The notes: a model not told the origin generated them from the sequence alone. Counted from the stretch's first letter, positions 33,842 through 43,789 are shown. The stretch is 64,000 bases of DNA from Methylomonas sp. ZR1 (GCF_013141865.1 NZ_RCST01000001.1:3844001-3908000); one strand, 5' to 3'. Program-made: numbers and translations.

Positions 33842-35416
33842 CTACAGTCGATCCATGTTGTCGCTCCAGGACAAATTATCGTTTACGAAAAAACGATAGC
33901 CCGGCTGTGGGCCCGTAACCTTGTTCAGCACATACAGACTACGGCCGACGCCGCGACGGCGGTAGCCTTTTTTCTCTTTGCTTACCAACTGGTCGCGCCA
34001 GGTGCCGAAGTTGATGTAGGTAAAGTTTCGGCTTGGTGCGCCGTCCGCGGTGTGCTTGATATCCGCTTCGGTTTGCAGCGGGATATGGGTATGGCCTTCG
34101 CCGTGAAGCCGAAATCCTTGTTGCAGGAATAAATCCTGAAATGTCGGAAACACCTGCAAATTTTTGAAACTGGCACCGTCTTCTCGATACACCGAACTGG
34201 GTCCCAGCAAGTCAAGCAGTGTTTGTACTTGGTCATAAAGCCATAACACGCCGCGTACCAAGTGCAATTGCACCCGGAACATATGCAGCGGGCCGGTGAC
34301 CATCAACCACACCCTGGCAACGCGAAACGCCAAGCGCCGCCAAGCCGGAGAGCTGCTCAGCGTGTAATCCCAGCTCAGCCACAGGCACAGGGTTTCGTAT
34401 AACTCGTTCTCGATAATGTCCCGCAGTTCGTTACCGGTTTTTTTGTCACGGGTTTCTTGCAGAATCCGGGCAATTGCCGCCGAGGTGGGCCGGTACAAAT
34501 CCAATTCGTCCAGAATGCGTTTGATACGGCTGACATTGGCTTGATCCGGGTCCTGATCGTTCAGCTTGAGTTTGCAACGGTAGATAAACGTGGACAGCGC
34601 ACCGGCCGCAACCGTATCGCCGAAACAGGCCTCGATGAACGGTGCATAATGGAGTTGCTGCCAAACCTTAGCTCGCCAACCGTCGCCGGTACTCCAGCCC
34701 GGTAAATTGTTGCCGGGCGTAAATGCCAAGCTGTTTTCCCGATCCCGCCATTGGCCGTGGGTAATAAACACCCGCAACTCGGCATCGCCCCAATAAAACG
34801 GCAGCCACGGTACGCTGTTTCGGTCGGCAAAATGTTGTTCGTCATCGAAATACATCTTGCCAACCCACTGCCGATACTCGGCTGACAAATTCGCCAACTT
34901 AGGCCCCAAACACTCGTCGTAATACATCCGCAGGGTGACCGGATCGGTGAAAATTTCCTTATCGTGATTGCCCAGCAAGGTAATCACTTCCAGCCGGGTA
35001 TTTTTCAGGTCGTCGGGAAGCCGTTTTAGATGATTGAAAAAGCCGTCCGCGTTGGTGGCGTGCAAGCTCACAATCTCGGCCATGATTTCACGCAGGCATA
35101 AGACAAATTCCGGTTTGTCGCGCTCCCACGGATAGACACCGTGCTTGGCCCACACCGCGCTTCGAATCATATCCACGACGTCGCCGTCCAGGATCAGCGT
35201 CAATTCGTCGACTTGCTGAGTTTTGCAAGTACTGGCGATGTCGGCGAAGAATTCCGCCCAGACAATTTCCTCGCTGCTTTGATTGCCGACCGTGTTATCG
35301 GTGAAATGCAGATCGCTGATGCTGATGCACAGCCGGTTCAGCCCGGCCGTTGGTCGAGTTCTGGTCGGTTGCAGCGTATCCAACGTTAGTTGTAAATCTT
35401 CTTGGGTACTTGTCAT
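33842..35416 (-). CDS. Calcineurin-like metallophosphoesterase
   Basis: The 524-residue protein has the metallophosphoesterase motifs in order: ISDLHF, LILDGDVVDM, VITLLGNHDKE, FITHGQWRD and GEGHTHIP. They are spread over a large domain with a long helical insert (about residues 230-420) that includes hydrophobic stretches. The ATG at 35416 has GAGGAA 8 bases upstream and replaces a TTG start five codons earlier. It is the last gene of a set with the GMC oxidoreductase and the alpha/beta hydrolase. The substrate is unknown. Confidence 0.85.
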   Translation of the reverse strand: MTSTQEDLQLTLDTLQPTRTRPTAGLNRLCISISDLHFTDNTVGNQSSEEIVWAEFFADIASTCKTQQVDELTLILDGDVVDMIRSAVWAKHGVYPWERDKPEFVLCLREIMAEIVSLHATNADGFFNHLKRLPDDLKNTRLEVITLLGNHDKEIFTDPVTLRMYYDECLGPKLANLSAEYRQWVGKMYFDDEQHFADRNSVPWLPFYWGDAELRVFITHGQWRDRENSLAFTPGNNLPGWSTGDGWRAKVWQQLHYAPFIEACFGDTVAAGALSTFIYRCKLKLNDQDPDQANVSRIKRILDELDLYRPTSAAIARILQETRDKKTGNELRDIIENELYETLCLWLSWDYTLSSSPAWRRLAFRVARVWLMVTGPLHMFRVQLHLVRGVLWLYDQVQTLLDLLGPSSVYREDGASFKNLQVFPTFQDLFLQQGFRLHGEGHTHIPLQTEADIKHTADGAPSRNFTYINFGTWRDQLVSKEKKGYRRRGVGRSLYVLNKVTGPQPGYRFFVNDNLSWSDNMDRL

Positions 35417-35427
35417 GACTGCATTCC

Positions 35428-37167
35428 TCAATTGCGATGTTTATTCAAAAATTCCACGAAACGCGGAAAGATGTCCTGCGCGGCATTTTTGCCCATGATC
35501 ACGTCCGCATGCCCGTAATCCGGAATCACCGCCAGTTCATGGCGGCCGGGGACGATTTGCTCCAGGCGTTGGTGGCAAACGATATTGGAATTGCGGAACA
35601 AGGCATTGTCCTGGCCGGCGACGAACAGACACGGCGTGTCGATCTCGGCGGCATGCTGGAAATAATTGTCCGGCAAGCTGCGGTAGCGGGGTTCGTTGGG
35701 CTGGTATTTCACGGCGGTATTGTTGGCATTGACCATTTTCAACACGTGTCGGTAGTAATTGACGCTACAGCCGCCAAACAAATCACCGCAGCGGCGATGC
35801 GTCACATCCTGCAGATTTTCATGTTTGTACAACACAGGAAAGCCCCAGCCCCACATGAAACTGAGCATATGGCACTCCGGCGAGTCGCATTCGTGATGAA
35901 ACGCCGAAATCGCCGTCGCCAGCAATTTACCCGCCCCCCAACCCGGCTCGCGCCGCCAATAAGGGTTCAGATAATCCACGCCCAAAATATAATCGGCGGC
36001 CAGCGGGCCCAGATATAGCTTGATCTTGGCCGGCAGCGGCACGCAAGGCGTCAGCGCCACGCCGTTGGCGATCAGGCTGCGCACGCCGGTCACCGCTTTG
36101 CCGAACAAACCCATGGTAAACGCCAACGCCCCAAAGCAGTGGCTGATGACATGAATGCGGGCGGAAGGGCCGACCGCCGCGCGCACGGTGGCGATGGCCG
36201 CCGGCATGTCGTATAGCGCCAGATCGTCAACATTGAAGTTGTGTCTATGCAGATTATAGGAATAGCGGTTACTGATCCGACCGTCCAGAGTCCAGACGTC
36301 GCCAAAACCGTGGTCCAGCAGATAACTGGTCAGATTGTAATGCTCCGGCATGATGAACATATCGCTGGCGGCGGTCAGGCCCGGCACCAGCACTACCACA
36401 TCGTCGCTAACCGCACGCTTGAAGCGCAATAAGCTCAGGCCCAGCCGGTCGGCGGTCGTGAACTGATGGGTGCTGACCTCCGCATCCTTGACGCCTTCCA
36501 AGGTATACAGTGGGATTTCCCGCTCGAAGCTGCCCATCTTTGGCAACATGGATGGTTTGTAGACTTCCCACAACGCGCCTAAAAAGAAGCCGCCGAAACG
36601 TTCGATGGCGTGCAGACGGTCTTTCAATGTATCGCCGCTCGCTTTGATCGTCGTCAGCTGTTTGGCAAAGTCCATCACTTCGATATACAACAAACCGGTG
36701 GCGTAGACCTTGGCTTTGGCTTCCTTGTCAGCTTCCACATGGCCCTTGAACAAATTGGTGAACAAGGTGGTAGTGTCGGCCCACAGGTCCGGGCCGACGT
36801 TGTTTTGAATCTGTTTGCGACCGCTCAAGGTCATGGCCTGACCATTGGCATCGGTAAAAAACAGCCGGTAGAGCATTTGTTTGCGGTCGGCGTCAGCGCT
36901 GTCGACGAACAGATTGAACACACCTTTGTCGACGTTACGCCGGCCGCCGATCAAATCGCCTTCCACGTAGCCTATTGCCGCCGATTGGTGGGCATCGGAT
37001 TCCAGAAACGTATCCAGATCGTCGCTCTGGATGGTCAGATGAAACATGAAGTAATGGTTATCTTCCTTGCCTTGCTTATAGCCGTCTTCGAAAGCGGTTT
37101 GGCCCAGGCTGAGATAGCCTTTCATTTCTTCGGTGAATTCGAATGAGGTTTTATTGGTCGTTGTCAT
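35428..37167 (-). CDS. Alpha/beta hydrolase linked to a GMC oxidoreductase
   Basis: The 579-residue protein has an N-terminal beta-rich domain (about 30-140, with FNLFVDSADADRKQMLYRLFF and WADTTTLFTNL) of a kind found beside cholesterol-oxidase-like enzymes. An alpha/beta hydrolase domain follows, with VVLVPGLTAAS (oxyanion loop), a cap and the nucleophile elbow HVISHCFGALAF. Here Cys344 sits where Ser is expected. The late segments CLFVAGQDNALF and IPDYGHADVIMG supply the acid and His. The Cys nucleophile recalls dienelactone hydrolase. The gene starts 24 bases after the GMC gene, so they probably act on one lipid or sterol-like substrate, which is inferred. Confidence 0.82.
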   Translation of the reverse strand: MTTTNKTSFEFTEEMKGYLSLGQTAFEDGYKQGKEDNHYFMFHLTIQSDDLDTFLESDAHQSAAIGYVEGDLIGGRRNVDKGVFNLFVDSADADRKQMLYRLFFTDANGQAMTLSGRKQIQNNVGPDLWADTTTLFTNLFKGHVEADKEAKAKVYATGLLYIEVMDFAKQLTTIKASGDTLKDRLHAIERFGGFFLGALWEVYKPSMLPKMGSFEREIPLYTLEGVKDAEVSTHQFTTADRLGLSLLRFKRAVSDDVVVLVPGLTAASDMFIMPEHYNLTSYLLDHGFGDVWTLDGRISNRYSYNLHRHNFNVDDLALYDMPAAIATVRAAVGPSARIHVISHCFGALAFTMGLFGKAVTGVRSLIANGVALTPCVPLPAKIKLYLGPLAADYILGVDYLNPYWRREPGWGAGKLLATAISAFHHECDSPECHMLSFMWGWGFPVLYKHENLQDVTHRRCGDLFGGCSVNYYRHVLKMVNANNTAVKYQPNEPRYRSLPDNYFQHAAEIDTPCLFVAGQDNALFRNSNIVCHQRLEQIVPGRHELAVIPDYGHADVIMGKNAAQDIFPRFVEFLNKHRN

Positions 37168-37191
37168 GTCAGTAATTCCTGTGAATTGGGT

Positions 37192-38949
37192 TTACACGCC
37201 CAGACTGGCATCGGGTTTGATGCCGGTGATACCTTCGGCAATCCACTCCGCGGTCGCGGATATGGTGGCTACCGGGTTGGCGCCGACCGCGCTCGGCAAG
37301 ATCGAGCCGTCTACCACATACAAGCCCTGATAACCGAAAGCTTGGCCGCGCTGCTCAGGATGGCCGCTGACCACGCCTTTGTCCGGCGAGTCGGCCAGAA
37401 TGCAACCGCCCAAAGGATGTACAGTAACGTTGTGGCGAATCGGCAAGTCCCAAGTCGGCAGTGGGAAAAACCAATGGGATTTGACAAATTTTTTGAATCG
37501 CTCCCCGGTCGCAAGTATGGCTTGATACAAGCTCATGCTGGTCTCTTGCGGCCAGTCCAGATCGATACGGTCTGCCTGGTTGAGTGTCAGCGTGCCGTCG
37601 CCGTGATCCAGGCCCATGCACAGCATCACCACGGATTTTGAAGATAAATCATCCTTTAGCATCTCGTGTAGCGAGAACCCCAAAGTGCCGTTCCAGACGC
37701 CGTTGCTCACGTATTTCTTCAGCCACTCGATTAACGCTTTCACGGCGCGAAGCAGTTTGAGTAAAGTGCTGGTCGGGAAAACGCCTTCGATATACCAGGC
37801 CAGTGAAGCCGGATAAGAAGCGTCTTCCAGCACGAAGGCTTGCTGTCTGTTGAAGCGGTCGAACAGGTTGTAATCGGTGTATTGGGTGATTACCGGGCCG
37901 TAGTTGGGGTCGGCGTCTTTTTTGCCTTCAATCGCGAACGATAAAAAGTCGCCGTTGCCGGAGAACCAGCGTCCCAGTTGCTCGCTGAGTTTGGGCAGGC
38001 TGTGATGCACATCGCGGCAGCGCAGCAATAGCTCGTTGCTGCCGAAGGTGCCTGCCGACACCACGACGCGGCGGGTTTTCAGGCTTTCCAGCTTTCCCGT
38101 GGCAAAGTTTTGAAATTCAACCCGATAACCGAATTCGCCGCTGGCGGAGCTGGCGTCGTCGCCATGCTGATTGAGCGGGATGATATTTTCGGCTTGGCAG
38201 TCGGTAAATACCTGGCCGCCATGCTGGTGTTGGCCGGCGTGAATGTAGTTCAGATCCAGCGTGTTTTTCGAGTGAGTGTTACAGCCGATATCGCATTCTC
38301 CGCAATAGGTACACGAGGTTTGCGTGGCGCCGTAACGGTTTTTTTCCTGCAAACCGATGGGGATGGGTGCGTCCGAACCTTGGTAGTTGTAGTCGTTACC
38401 AAAGAACACGCAGATGTCGGCCAGTTTGCTGGTGCGATTATCGTGGGCGGCAAATTCTTGAAACAGTTCGGTGCGGACGATTTTTCTGCGGTCGTCAGTT
38501 TGCCAGGATGGCACCGGGCGAGCGCCCAAGACTTGTTTGGCAACTTGATAATACGGGGCCAGGGTGGCTTTATCCAGGCCGGTTGGCCAGCCCTGCTCGA
38601 AGACCTGTTCGGGCGGTTCGAGGAAGACGTTGGCGTAAATCAACGAGCCGCCGCCCAGGCCCGCCGAAATCACTGCATCCATTTTTTTGTAATTGCGGAC
38701 GTCAAACAAGCCGCGCAGATTTTTGTTTTGAATGTGGCGTGGCCGGTCTATCGCCTCGCCTTCCACGCTCCAAAAACTGTCGGAAATTTGTTTGGGCGAG
38801 CGGGCGAAAGAGCCCATTGGATAATGCCTGCCGCGTTCCAACAGCAAGACTTTGGAACCCCACTTCTGCGCGAGCCGGCAAAAGCTGATGGAACCGCCGA
38901 AACCACTACCGATGACTATCGCTTCGTAATCGAAGTGCTGACTAGCCAT
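37192..38949 (-). CDS. GMC-family oxidoreductase, cholesterol-oxidase-like
   Basis: The 585-residue flavoprotein has the Rossmann FAD motif GSGFGG (14-19), LLLERG, the GLGGGSLIYANVF loop, VVVSAGTFGSNELLL, and the C-terminal NVTVHPLGGC plus LYVVDGSILPSAVGANPVATISA. Cys213, 216, 219 and 223 form C-x2-C-x2-C-x3-C (CTYCGECDIGC), a pattern able to hold a 4Fe-4S cluster. No signal peptide is visible. Oxidation of a hydroxyl in a lipid, sterol or hopanoid-type substrate is a reasonable guess from the family. It leads the three-gene minus-strand set and is divergent from icd. Confidence 0.88.
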   Translation of the reverse strand: MASQHFDYEAIVIGSGFGGSISFCRLAQKWGSKVLLLERGRHYPMGSFARSPKQISDSFWSVEGEAIDRPRHIQNKNLRGLFDVRNYKKMDAVISAGLGGGSLIYANVFLEPPEQVFEQGWPTGLDKATLAPYYQVAKQVLGARPVPSWQTDDRRKIVRTELFQEFAAHDNRTSKLADICVFFGNDYNYQGSDAPIPIGLQEKNRYGATQTSCTYCGECDIGCNTHSKNTLDLNYIHAGQHQHGGQVFTDCQAENIIPLNQHGDDASSASGEFGYRVEFQNFATGKLESLKTRRVVVSAGTFGSNELLLRCRDVHHSLPKLSEQLGRWFSGNGDFLSFAIEGKKDADPNYGPVITQYTDYNLFDRFNRQQAFVLEDASYPASLAWYIEGVFPTSTLLKLLRAVKALIEWLKKYVSNGVWNGTLGFSLHEMLKDDLSSKSVVMLCMGLDHGDGTLTLNQADRIDLDWPQETSMSLYQAILATGERFKKFVKSHWFFPLPTWDLPIRHNVTVHPLGGCILADSPDKGVVSGHPEQRGQAFGYQGLYVVDGSILPSAVGANPVATISATAEWIAEGITGIKPDASLGV

Positions 38950-39240
38950 TTACACCTCCTCAAGAATGATTTTTTATTATTATTGGCTCATTGCCCTGCT
39001 ATCGGATGTTGAAGAAAAACGGTGTTGCCGGGTAAAGGCTATTGCTAAAACCCTGTACAGAACAATGTCTTACGGCAGCATGCGTAGACGCCGCCTGGGC
39101 AGTATAGCCTAGTTTTTGCCGTGATTCGATTAATGCGAGACGCGCTGCAGACAGAGCCGAGCAAGCCGTTAAACATTCCGTGTTTCAGGGGTAGGCAGGC
39201 TATACTGAAGGCCTCTTTTAGCGATAGGTGAGGAGCCGTT

Positions 39241-40473
39241 ATGAAGAAAATATCCGTCAAAAATCCGGTAGTGGAGATCGACGGCGATGAAATGACCCGC
39301 ATTATCTGGCATTTCATTAAAGACAAATTGATTCTGCCTTACCTGGATCTGCAAATCGATTATTACGATTTAGGCATCGAGCAGCGCGATGCTACCGACG
39401 ACCAAGTTACCATCGATGCGGCCCACGCCATTCAAAAGCACGGCGTTGGCATCAAATGCGCGACCATCACCCCGGACGAAGCGCGGGTGGCAGAGTTTGG
39501 ATTGAAAAAAATGTACAAATCACCAAACGGCACGATTCGTAACATCCTGGACGGCACCGTGTTCCGCGAACCGATCATTTGCAAAAACGTGCCGCGCTTG
39601 GTGCCGAATTGGACCCAGCCGATCTGCATCGGCCGGCATGCGTTTGGCGACCAGTACCGAGCCACCGATTTCGTCACCAAAGGCAAAGGCAAGCTAAAAA
39701 TCAGCTTCATGCCGGACGACGGCGGCCCGGAGCAAAGTTTCGAGGTCTATCATTTCGAAGGCGACGGCGTCGCGTTGGCGATGTACAACACCGACGAGTC
39801 CATCGCTGGTTTCGCTCGCAGCTGTTTCAATGTGGCCTTGGATCGAGGCTGGCCGCTGTATCTTTCCACAAAAAACACCATCCTGAAAAAATACGACGGC
39901 CGCTTCAAAGACATTTTCGAAGAAATTTACCAAGCGGAATACAAAGCGTTATACGAGGCCAAAGGCATTGTCTACGAGCATAAGCTGATCGACGACATGG
40001 TGGCCTCGGCTTTGAAATGGAACGGCGCCTTCGTCTGGGCCTGCAAAAACTACGATGGCGATGTGCAATCCGACACGGTGGCCCAAGGTTTTGGTTCACT
40101 GGGTTTGATGACCTCCACCTTAGTCACGCCGGATGGCAAAACCATGGAAGCCGAAGCGGCGCATGGCACCGTCACCCGCCATTACCGGATGCACCAGCAA
40201 GGCAAAAAGACCTCCACCAATCCGATTGCTTCGATCTTTGCCTGGACGCGCGGTTTGGCGTTTCGCGGCAAACTGGACGGCAACGCCGAGTTGATCAACT
40301 TCTGCGAAACCTTGGAGAAAGTCTGCGTCGATACCGTCGAGGCCGGGCAAATGACCAAGGATTTGGCCTTGTGTATCTACGACGACGATTTGAACGACTC
40401 GCATTATTTAACGACCGAGGATTTTCTGGAGACCTTGCGAGCCAATCTGGAACGCAGCCTTTCGGCGTCATGA
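39241..40473 (+). CDS. icd: NADP-dependent isocitrate dehydrogenase, eukaryotic type
   Basis: Icd oxidises isocitrate to 2-oxoglutarate. The 410-residue protein matches the dimeric eukaryotic-like branch rather than the E. coli type: [92 protein letters not shown] and [18 protein letters not shown] precedes the start, and a good terminator follows. The gene is monocistronic. gltA lies 7 kb away as the other TCA gene. Confidence 0.96.
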   Translation: MKKISVKNPVVEIDGDEMTRIIWHFIKDKLILPYLDLQIDYYDLGIEQRDATDDQVTIDAAHAIQKHGVGIKCATITPDEARVAEFGLKKMYKSPNGTIRNILDGTVFREPIICKNVPRLVPNWTQPICIGRHAFGDQYRATDFVTKGKGKLKISFMPDDGGPEQSFEVYHFEGDGVALAMYNTDESIAGFARSCFNVALDRGWPLYLSTKNTILKKYDGRFKDIFEEIYQAEYKALYEAKGIVYEHKLIDDMVASALKWNGAFVWACKNYDGDVQSDTVAQGFGSLGLMTSTLVTPDGKTMEAEAAHGTVTRHYRMHQQGKKTSTNPIASIFAWTRGLAFRGKLDGNAELINFCETLEKVCVDTVEAGQMTKDLALCIYDDDLNDSHYLTTEDFLETLRANLERSLSAS

Positions 40474-40483
40474 GGCTTTTGCC

Positions 40484-40520
40484 GTTCGCTGGGTTTTAGT
40501 TGCAATCCCAGCGAACTTTT
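40484..40520 (+). terminator. Rho-independent terminator after icd
   Basis: A 10-bp perfect stem (GTTCGCTGGG 40484-40493 with CCCAGCGAAC 40507-40516) and a 13-base loop are followed by TTTT. Confidence 0.8.
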
Positions 40521-40608
40521 AAGTTGCTTACTCGCTCACAGAACACTGAGAAATCATTGCTACAATCCAGGCTAAGTTAATCACTCAGCCCATAGGTACA
40601 CAAACATC

Positions 40609-41268
40609 ATGCGCTTATTATTGGTAGAAGATGACGCCATCCTTGGTGATGGTTTAAAAGCCGGCTTGACGCTGGAAGGTTATGCGGTGGATTGGTTAAT
40701 CGACGGCGCCCAGGCCGACGAAGCGCTGAAACTGAACCACTATGATCTGGTGGTGTTGGACTTGAACTTGCCGCGCATGGACGGGATGAGCGTGTTGAAG
40801 AACCTGCGCCGACGTAAGGACAGCACTCCAGTTTTGGTATTGACCGCCCGCGAAGGCGTCGCCGAACGGGTGGCCGGCCTGGACAATGGCGCCGACGATT
40901 TTGTCACCAAACCGTTCGACCTAGCGGAAATTTGCGCGCGCTTACGCGCATTGGCCCGCCGCCACGATGGTCATAGCCTGCCAGTGATCGAACATAAAGG
41001 CGTTACCATCGATCCCGCCGCGCACCAGGTGTATTTCAACGGCAAGCCGGTTGATCTGGCGCAAAAAGAATTTGAAGTGCTGAGTTACCTAATGGGACAT
41101 ATCGGCCAAGTTATTTCCCGCGCCCGTCTGGAAGAGTCGCTCTACGCCTGGGGCTCGGAAGTGGAAAGCAATGCGGTGGAAGTACATATTCACCATCTGC
41201 GTAAAAAACTGGATAGCAACCTGATTCGGACCATCCGCGGGGTCGGTTACATCATCGACGAGAACTGA
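40609..41268 (+). CDS. OmpR/QseB-type response regulator
   Basis: The 219-residue regulator has a receiver domain (ED at 7-8, phosphoacceptor Asp51 in VVLDLNLPRMDG, Thr in VLTARE, Lys in VTKPF) and a winged-helix DNA-binding domain (LAQKEFEVLSYLM, NAVEVHIHHLRKKL, IRTIRGVGYII). It is closest to the QseB/PmrA type. Its stop overlaps the start of the kinase gene by one base, so the two form a pair. The stimulus is unknown. Confidence 0.94.
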   Translation: MRLLLVEDDAILGDGLKAGLTLEGYAVDWLIDGAQADEALKLNHYDLVVLDLNLPRMDGMSVLKNLRRRKDSTPVLVLTAREGVAERVAGLDNGADDFVTKPFDLAEICARLRALARRHDGHSLPVIEHKGVTIDPAAHQVYFNGKPVDLAQKEFEVLSYLMGHIGQVISRARLEESLYAWGSEVESNAVEVHIHHLRKKLDSNLIRTIRGVGYIIDEN

Positions 41269-42680
41269 TGGTCAAACATTTTCGTCTGGCGCCACGCTCC
41301 CTGAAAAAGCAGCTGCTACTGTCGCTCCTAACCTCGCTGTTGTTGGTTTGGGGCGTTACCGCCTACTTCAGTTACAAACAAACCCGCGACGAAGTCACCG
41401 AACTATTCAACGCTGAATTAGCTCAATCGGCACGGGTGGTACACGCCTTTGTCGAGAATATGGTCCGGCAACGTGCACTGACCAAACTCTGGGAGCGCGA
41501 CAAAGCTCCAGAACTGTTCGACACGCCCATCCTCGGCCACAAATACGAACGCAAAATTGCCTTTCAATTACGCTCAGTGAAAGAGGGGCTAGTGTTACGC
41601 TCGGAAAGCGCGCCAGAATTTGCCTTGTCCTTGACGCGAAACGGCTACAGCGAAACCATGCTGGATGGTCAGCTTTGGCATGTATTTAGCTTGAGCACCG
41701 AAAACGGCAATTATGTGATTCATGTCGGTCAACGCGACGATATTCGCCGGGAATTGGTGGAAGGCATCGCCGGCCAGCAAGTGATTGGTTTTTTGATCGC
41801 ATTGCCGATATTGGGCATGATGATCTGGTGGATCGTCAGCCGCACCTTGTCGCCAGTCAACCAGGTCAAGGAGCAATTGGCCAGCCGGGCAGCCGGCTTT
41901 CTGCAACCGCTGTCAGTGGATAATCTGCCGGACGAGGTATTGCCTGTTGTCACGCAAATCAATAGCTTGTTTGCGATGCTGGAACAGGCTTTTGCAAACG
42001 AGCGCAATTTTACCTCCGACGCTTCCCACGAACTGCGCACGCCATTGGCCGGTCTGTTGACGCAAATTCAAGTGGCGCAAAAAACCACCGATACCCAGAT
42101 GCGCGATCAGGCTTTGCAAAAAGCCCAGCAAGCGGTATCGCGGATGACGCATACGGTGCAACAATTGCTGACCTTGTCGCGAGTGCAGCATCAGCAGGCC
42201 GGGATTGCCAAGCAGTCTGTTGATGTTAACGAAGCCTTGATAGAGGTGATTTCCGATTTGGATCACGCCGCCCGCGAGAAGCGTATCGATATTGAATTGC
42301 AAGGAGAGCCGGCTCTAGTGATCGTCGCCAATCCTCAGTTATTTCAAGTGTTGTTACGCAACTTGATCGATAACGCCATCAAATATTCGCCGATTGAAGG
42401 GCATATCAAAGTAGCTTGTCGCCGCGAAAACAAGCGCTTGCAGCTGACTGTGGACGACAGCGGCCCCGGTGTTGCCGACGACGATTATCAGCGTATCACG
42501 CAGCGCTTTTACCGTTGCGTGGAAACCGCCAATAGCGTTGAAGGCAGCGGCTTGGGTTTGTCCATCGTGCAGCGCATTGTGGCGTTACATGCGGCGGATA
42601 TTGATTTTGCCAAGTCGGAGCTGGGTGGTTTGCAAGCACGGTTACACATGGATTTGGCCGGTTCTGCGCCTGTGAAATAG
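41268..42680 (+). CDS. QseC-type sensor histidine kinase
   Basis: The 470-residue inner-membrane kinase has TM1 at about 14-34, a periplasmic domain of about 135 residues (two-component sensor kinase N-terminal type), TM2 at about 170-190 and a linker with SRTLSPVNQVKEQL. The phosphoacceptor is His254 in SDASHELRTPLAG. The ATPase motifs are LLRNLIDNAIKYSP (N), DDSGPGV (G1) and GSGLGLSIV (G2). It is translationally coupled to the response regulator (TGATG). Confidence 0.94.
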   Translation: MVKHFRLAPRSLKKQLLLSLLTSLLLVWGVTAYFSYKQTRDEVTELFNAELAQSARVVHAFVENMVRQRALTKLWERDKAPELFDTPILGHKYERKIAFQLRSVKEGLVLRSESAPEFALSLTRNGYSETMLDGQLWHVFSLSTENGNYVIHVGQRDDIRRELVEGIAGQQVIGFLIALPILGMMIWWIVSRTLSPVNQVKEQLASRAAGFLQPLSVDNLPDEVLPVVTQINSLFAMLEQAFANERNFTSDASHELRTPLAGLLTQIQVAQKTTDTQMRDQALQKAQQAVSRMTHTVQQLLTLSRVQHQQAGIAKQSVDVNEALIEVISDLDHAAREKRIDIELQGEPALVIVANPQLFQVLLRNLIDNAIKYSPIEGHIKVACRRENKRLQLTVDDSGPGVADDDYQRITQRFYRCVETANSVEGSGLGLSIVQRIVALHAADIDFAKSELGGLQARLHMDLAGSAPVK

Positions 42681-42777
42681 AGGCAAATTTATTCGAATCA
42701 ACTGACGTCCAAGTCTATGCTTGCAGTTAAACGAATGCCGTTTTGAAGAGCCAGCAGATTATCTTGCGGTCTCGTAA

Positions 42778-42808
42778 GTCGGGTTAGCTCGATAGCGCGT
42801 AACCCGAC
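42778..42808. repeat. REP-like hairpin between convergent genes
   Basis: GTCGGGTTA pairs with TAACCCGAC (9 bp) around a 13-base GC-rich loop. The sequence resembles a widespread REP palindrome of bacterial genomes. It lies between the 3' ends of the kinase and CHRD genes and may also terminate transcription. Confidence 0.55.
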
Positions 42809-42836
42809 ATTTCAACTAATGCCAAATCGGTTGCCT

Positions 42837-43433
42837 TTAAACTTGCCTACGACGGCGGCTTAACGAGAACATACCGACTACACTACCAAATAACCAAATT
42901 GCAGCCGGCACTGGTACTGCGGCGGGTTGCAGAAATCCGCGAATTTCACCGCCGAGAAATGCCGACGTATGAATATTGAGATAGGCTTTGCCTGCCGCCG
43001 CGCCAGCCAGTAGGGCATTCATTGCGCTGCTGACGGTGCCGCCGTTATTGGTGATGAATGTCGCGTTATAGCTGCTAGCGAGGCTAAGATCGAACGTCTC
43101 GTCCATGCTGCCGGATTTTACGCCCAAAGGAAATCCAAAAAAGCTTGGCGTTTGACTAGCGACCCCGGCAGTCGCTACCCCCGCAACGGAAGTGCAGCAA
43201 TGAATGTGAGCGGCGGTGGTATTGCCCTGCAACCCACTGAAAGAAAAATTAACCCGCATGGTGACCAAGTCCAGATCGAAAGTGACAGTACCGCTGCCAA
43301 AACCTAAAGAGCTATTGGGCGGCGCTTCGTTTGGCCCGGATAAAACGACGGCATAACTAAGTTCGTGAGCTGCCACGCCAACACTGGTTAAACATGCCGA
43401 TAGTAACGCTAGTAACAACATAATGCTTTTCAT
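42837..43433 (-). CDS. CHRD-domain exported protein with VPxPA C-terminal sorting signal
   Basis: The 198-residue protein has a signal peptide (MKSIMLLLALLSACLTSVGVAA), one CHRD domain (SYAVVLSGPNEAPPN, VNFSFSGLQGNTTAAHIHC, AYLNIHTSAFLGGEIRGFL) and a C-terminal VPVPAAIWLFGSVVGMFSL helix followed by RRRR. That tail is a variant of the PEP-CTERM sorting signal (VPLPA class), which marks proteins for an exosortase system often tied to exopolysaccharide export. The ATG at 43433 has GGGAGA upstream. The function of CHRD domains is not settled; a role at the cell surface is inferred. Confidence 0.85.
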   Translation of the reverse strand: MKSIMLLLALLSACLTSVGVAAHELSYAVVLSGPNEAPPNSSLGFGSGTVTFDLDLVTMRVNFSFSGLQGNTTAAHIHCCTSVAGVATAGVASQTPSFFGFPLGVKSGSMDETFDLSLASSYNATFITNNGGTVSSAMNALLAGAAAGKAYLNIHTSAFLGGEIRGFLQPAAVPVPAAIWLFGSVVGMFSLSRRRRQV

Positions 43434-43789
43434 GTAAATCTCCCTAAATACCAATGCAAAATTAAAAGATTTTGTGTGAAAAAACGTCTGCCAAATATTT
43501 CAGCCCGCTACCTTCCCCCGACAAGGCGATGGGATTGTTACTTGCTTTAATGGGTACGGTCAATCATACAATTTTTAAGTTTTTCAATGGCTAGCCATTA
43601 AACCAAGTGGGCTGGCAGCAATGCCGGGGTAGGGCAATTTGGCCTTCAAACGGCGGGCCGAAATTTGATCGACGCGGCTGCTATCCATTGGGCTCCTGCA
43701 TTGCTCGAAGTTGCGGGTGTTTCCCGGTTCTGATTTGCGCGCCAATATGATCTAATCATCGCCTTTTTTGTCAGAGAGGCGTCATACCC
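43434..43789. other. Divergent intergenic region, no gene seen
   Basis: It separates the CHRD gene from the beta-propeller gene. I see only a short ATGGCTAGCCAT palindrome near 43589 and no convincing promoter or RNA gene. Confidence 0.4.

Noticed and set aside
38110-39012. 300-codon plus-strand open frame opposite the GMC gene
   Set aside because: The minus strand encodes a clear GMC oxidoreductase over the same bases; the plus frame has no family features.
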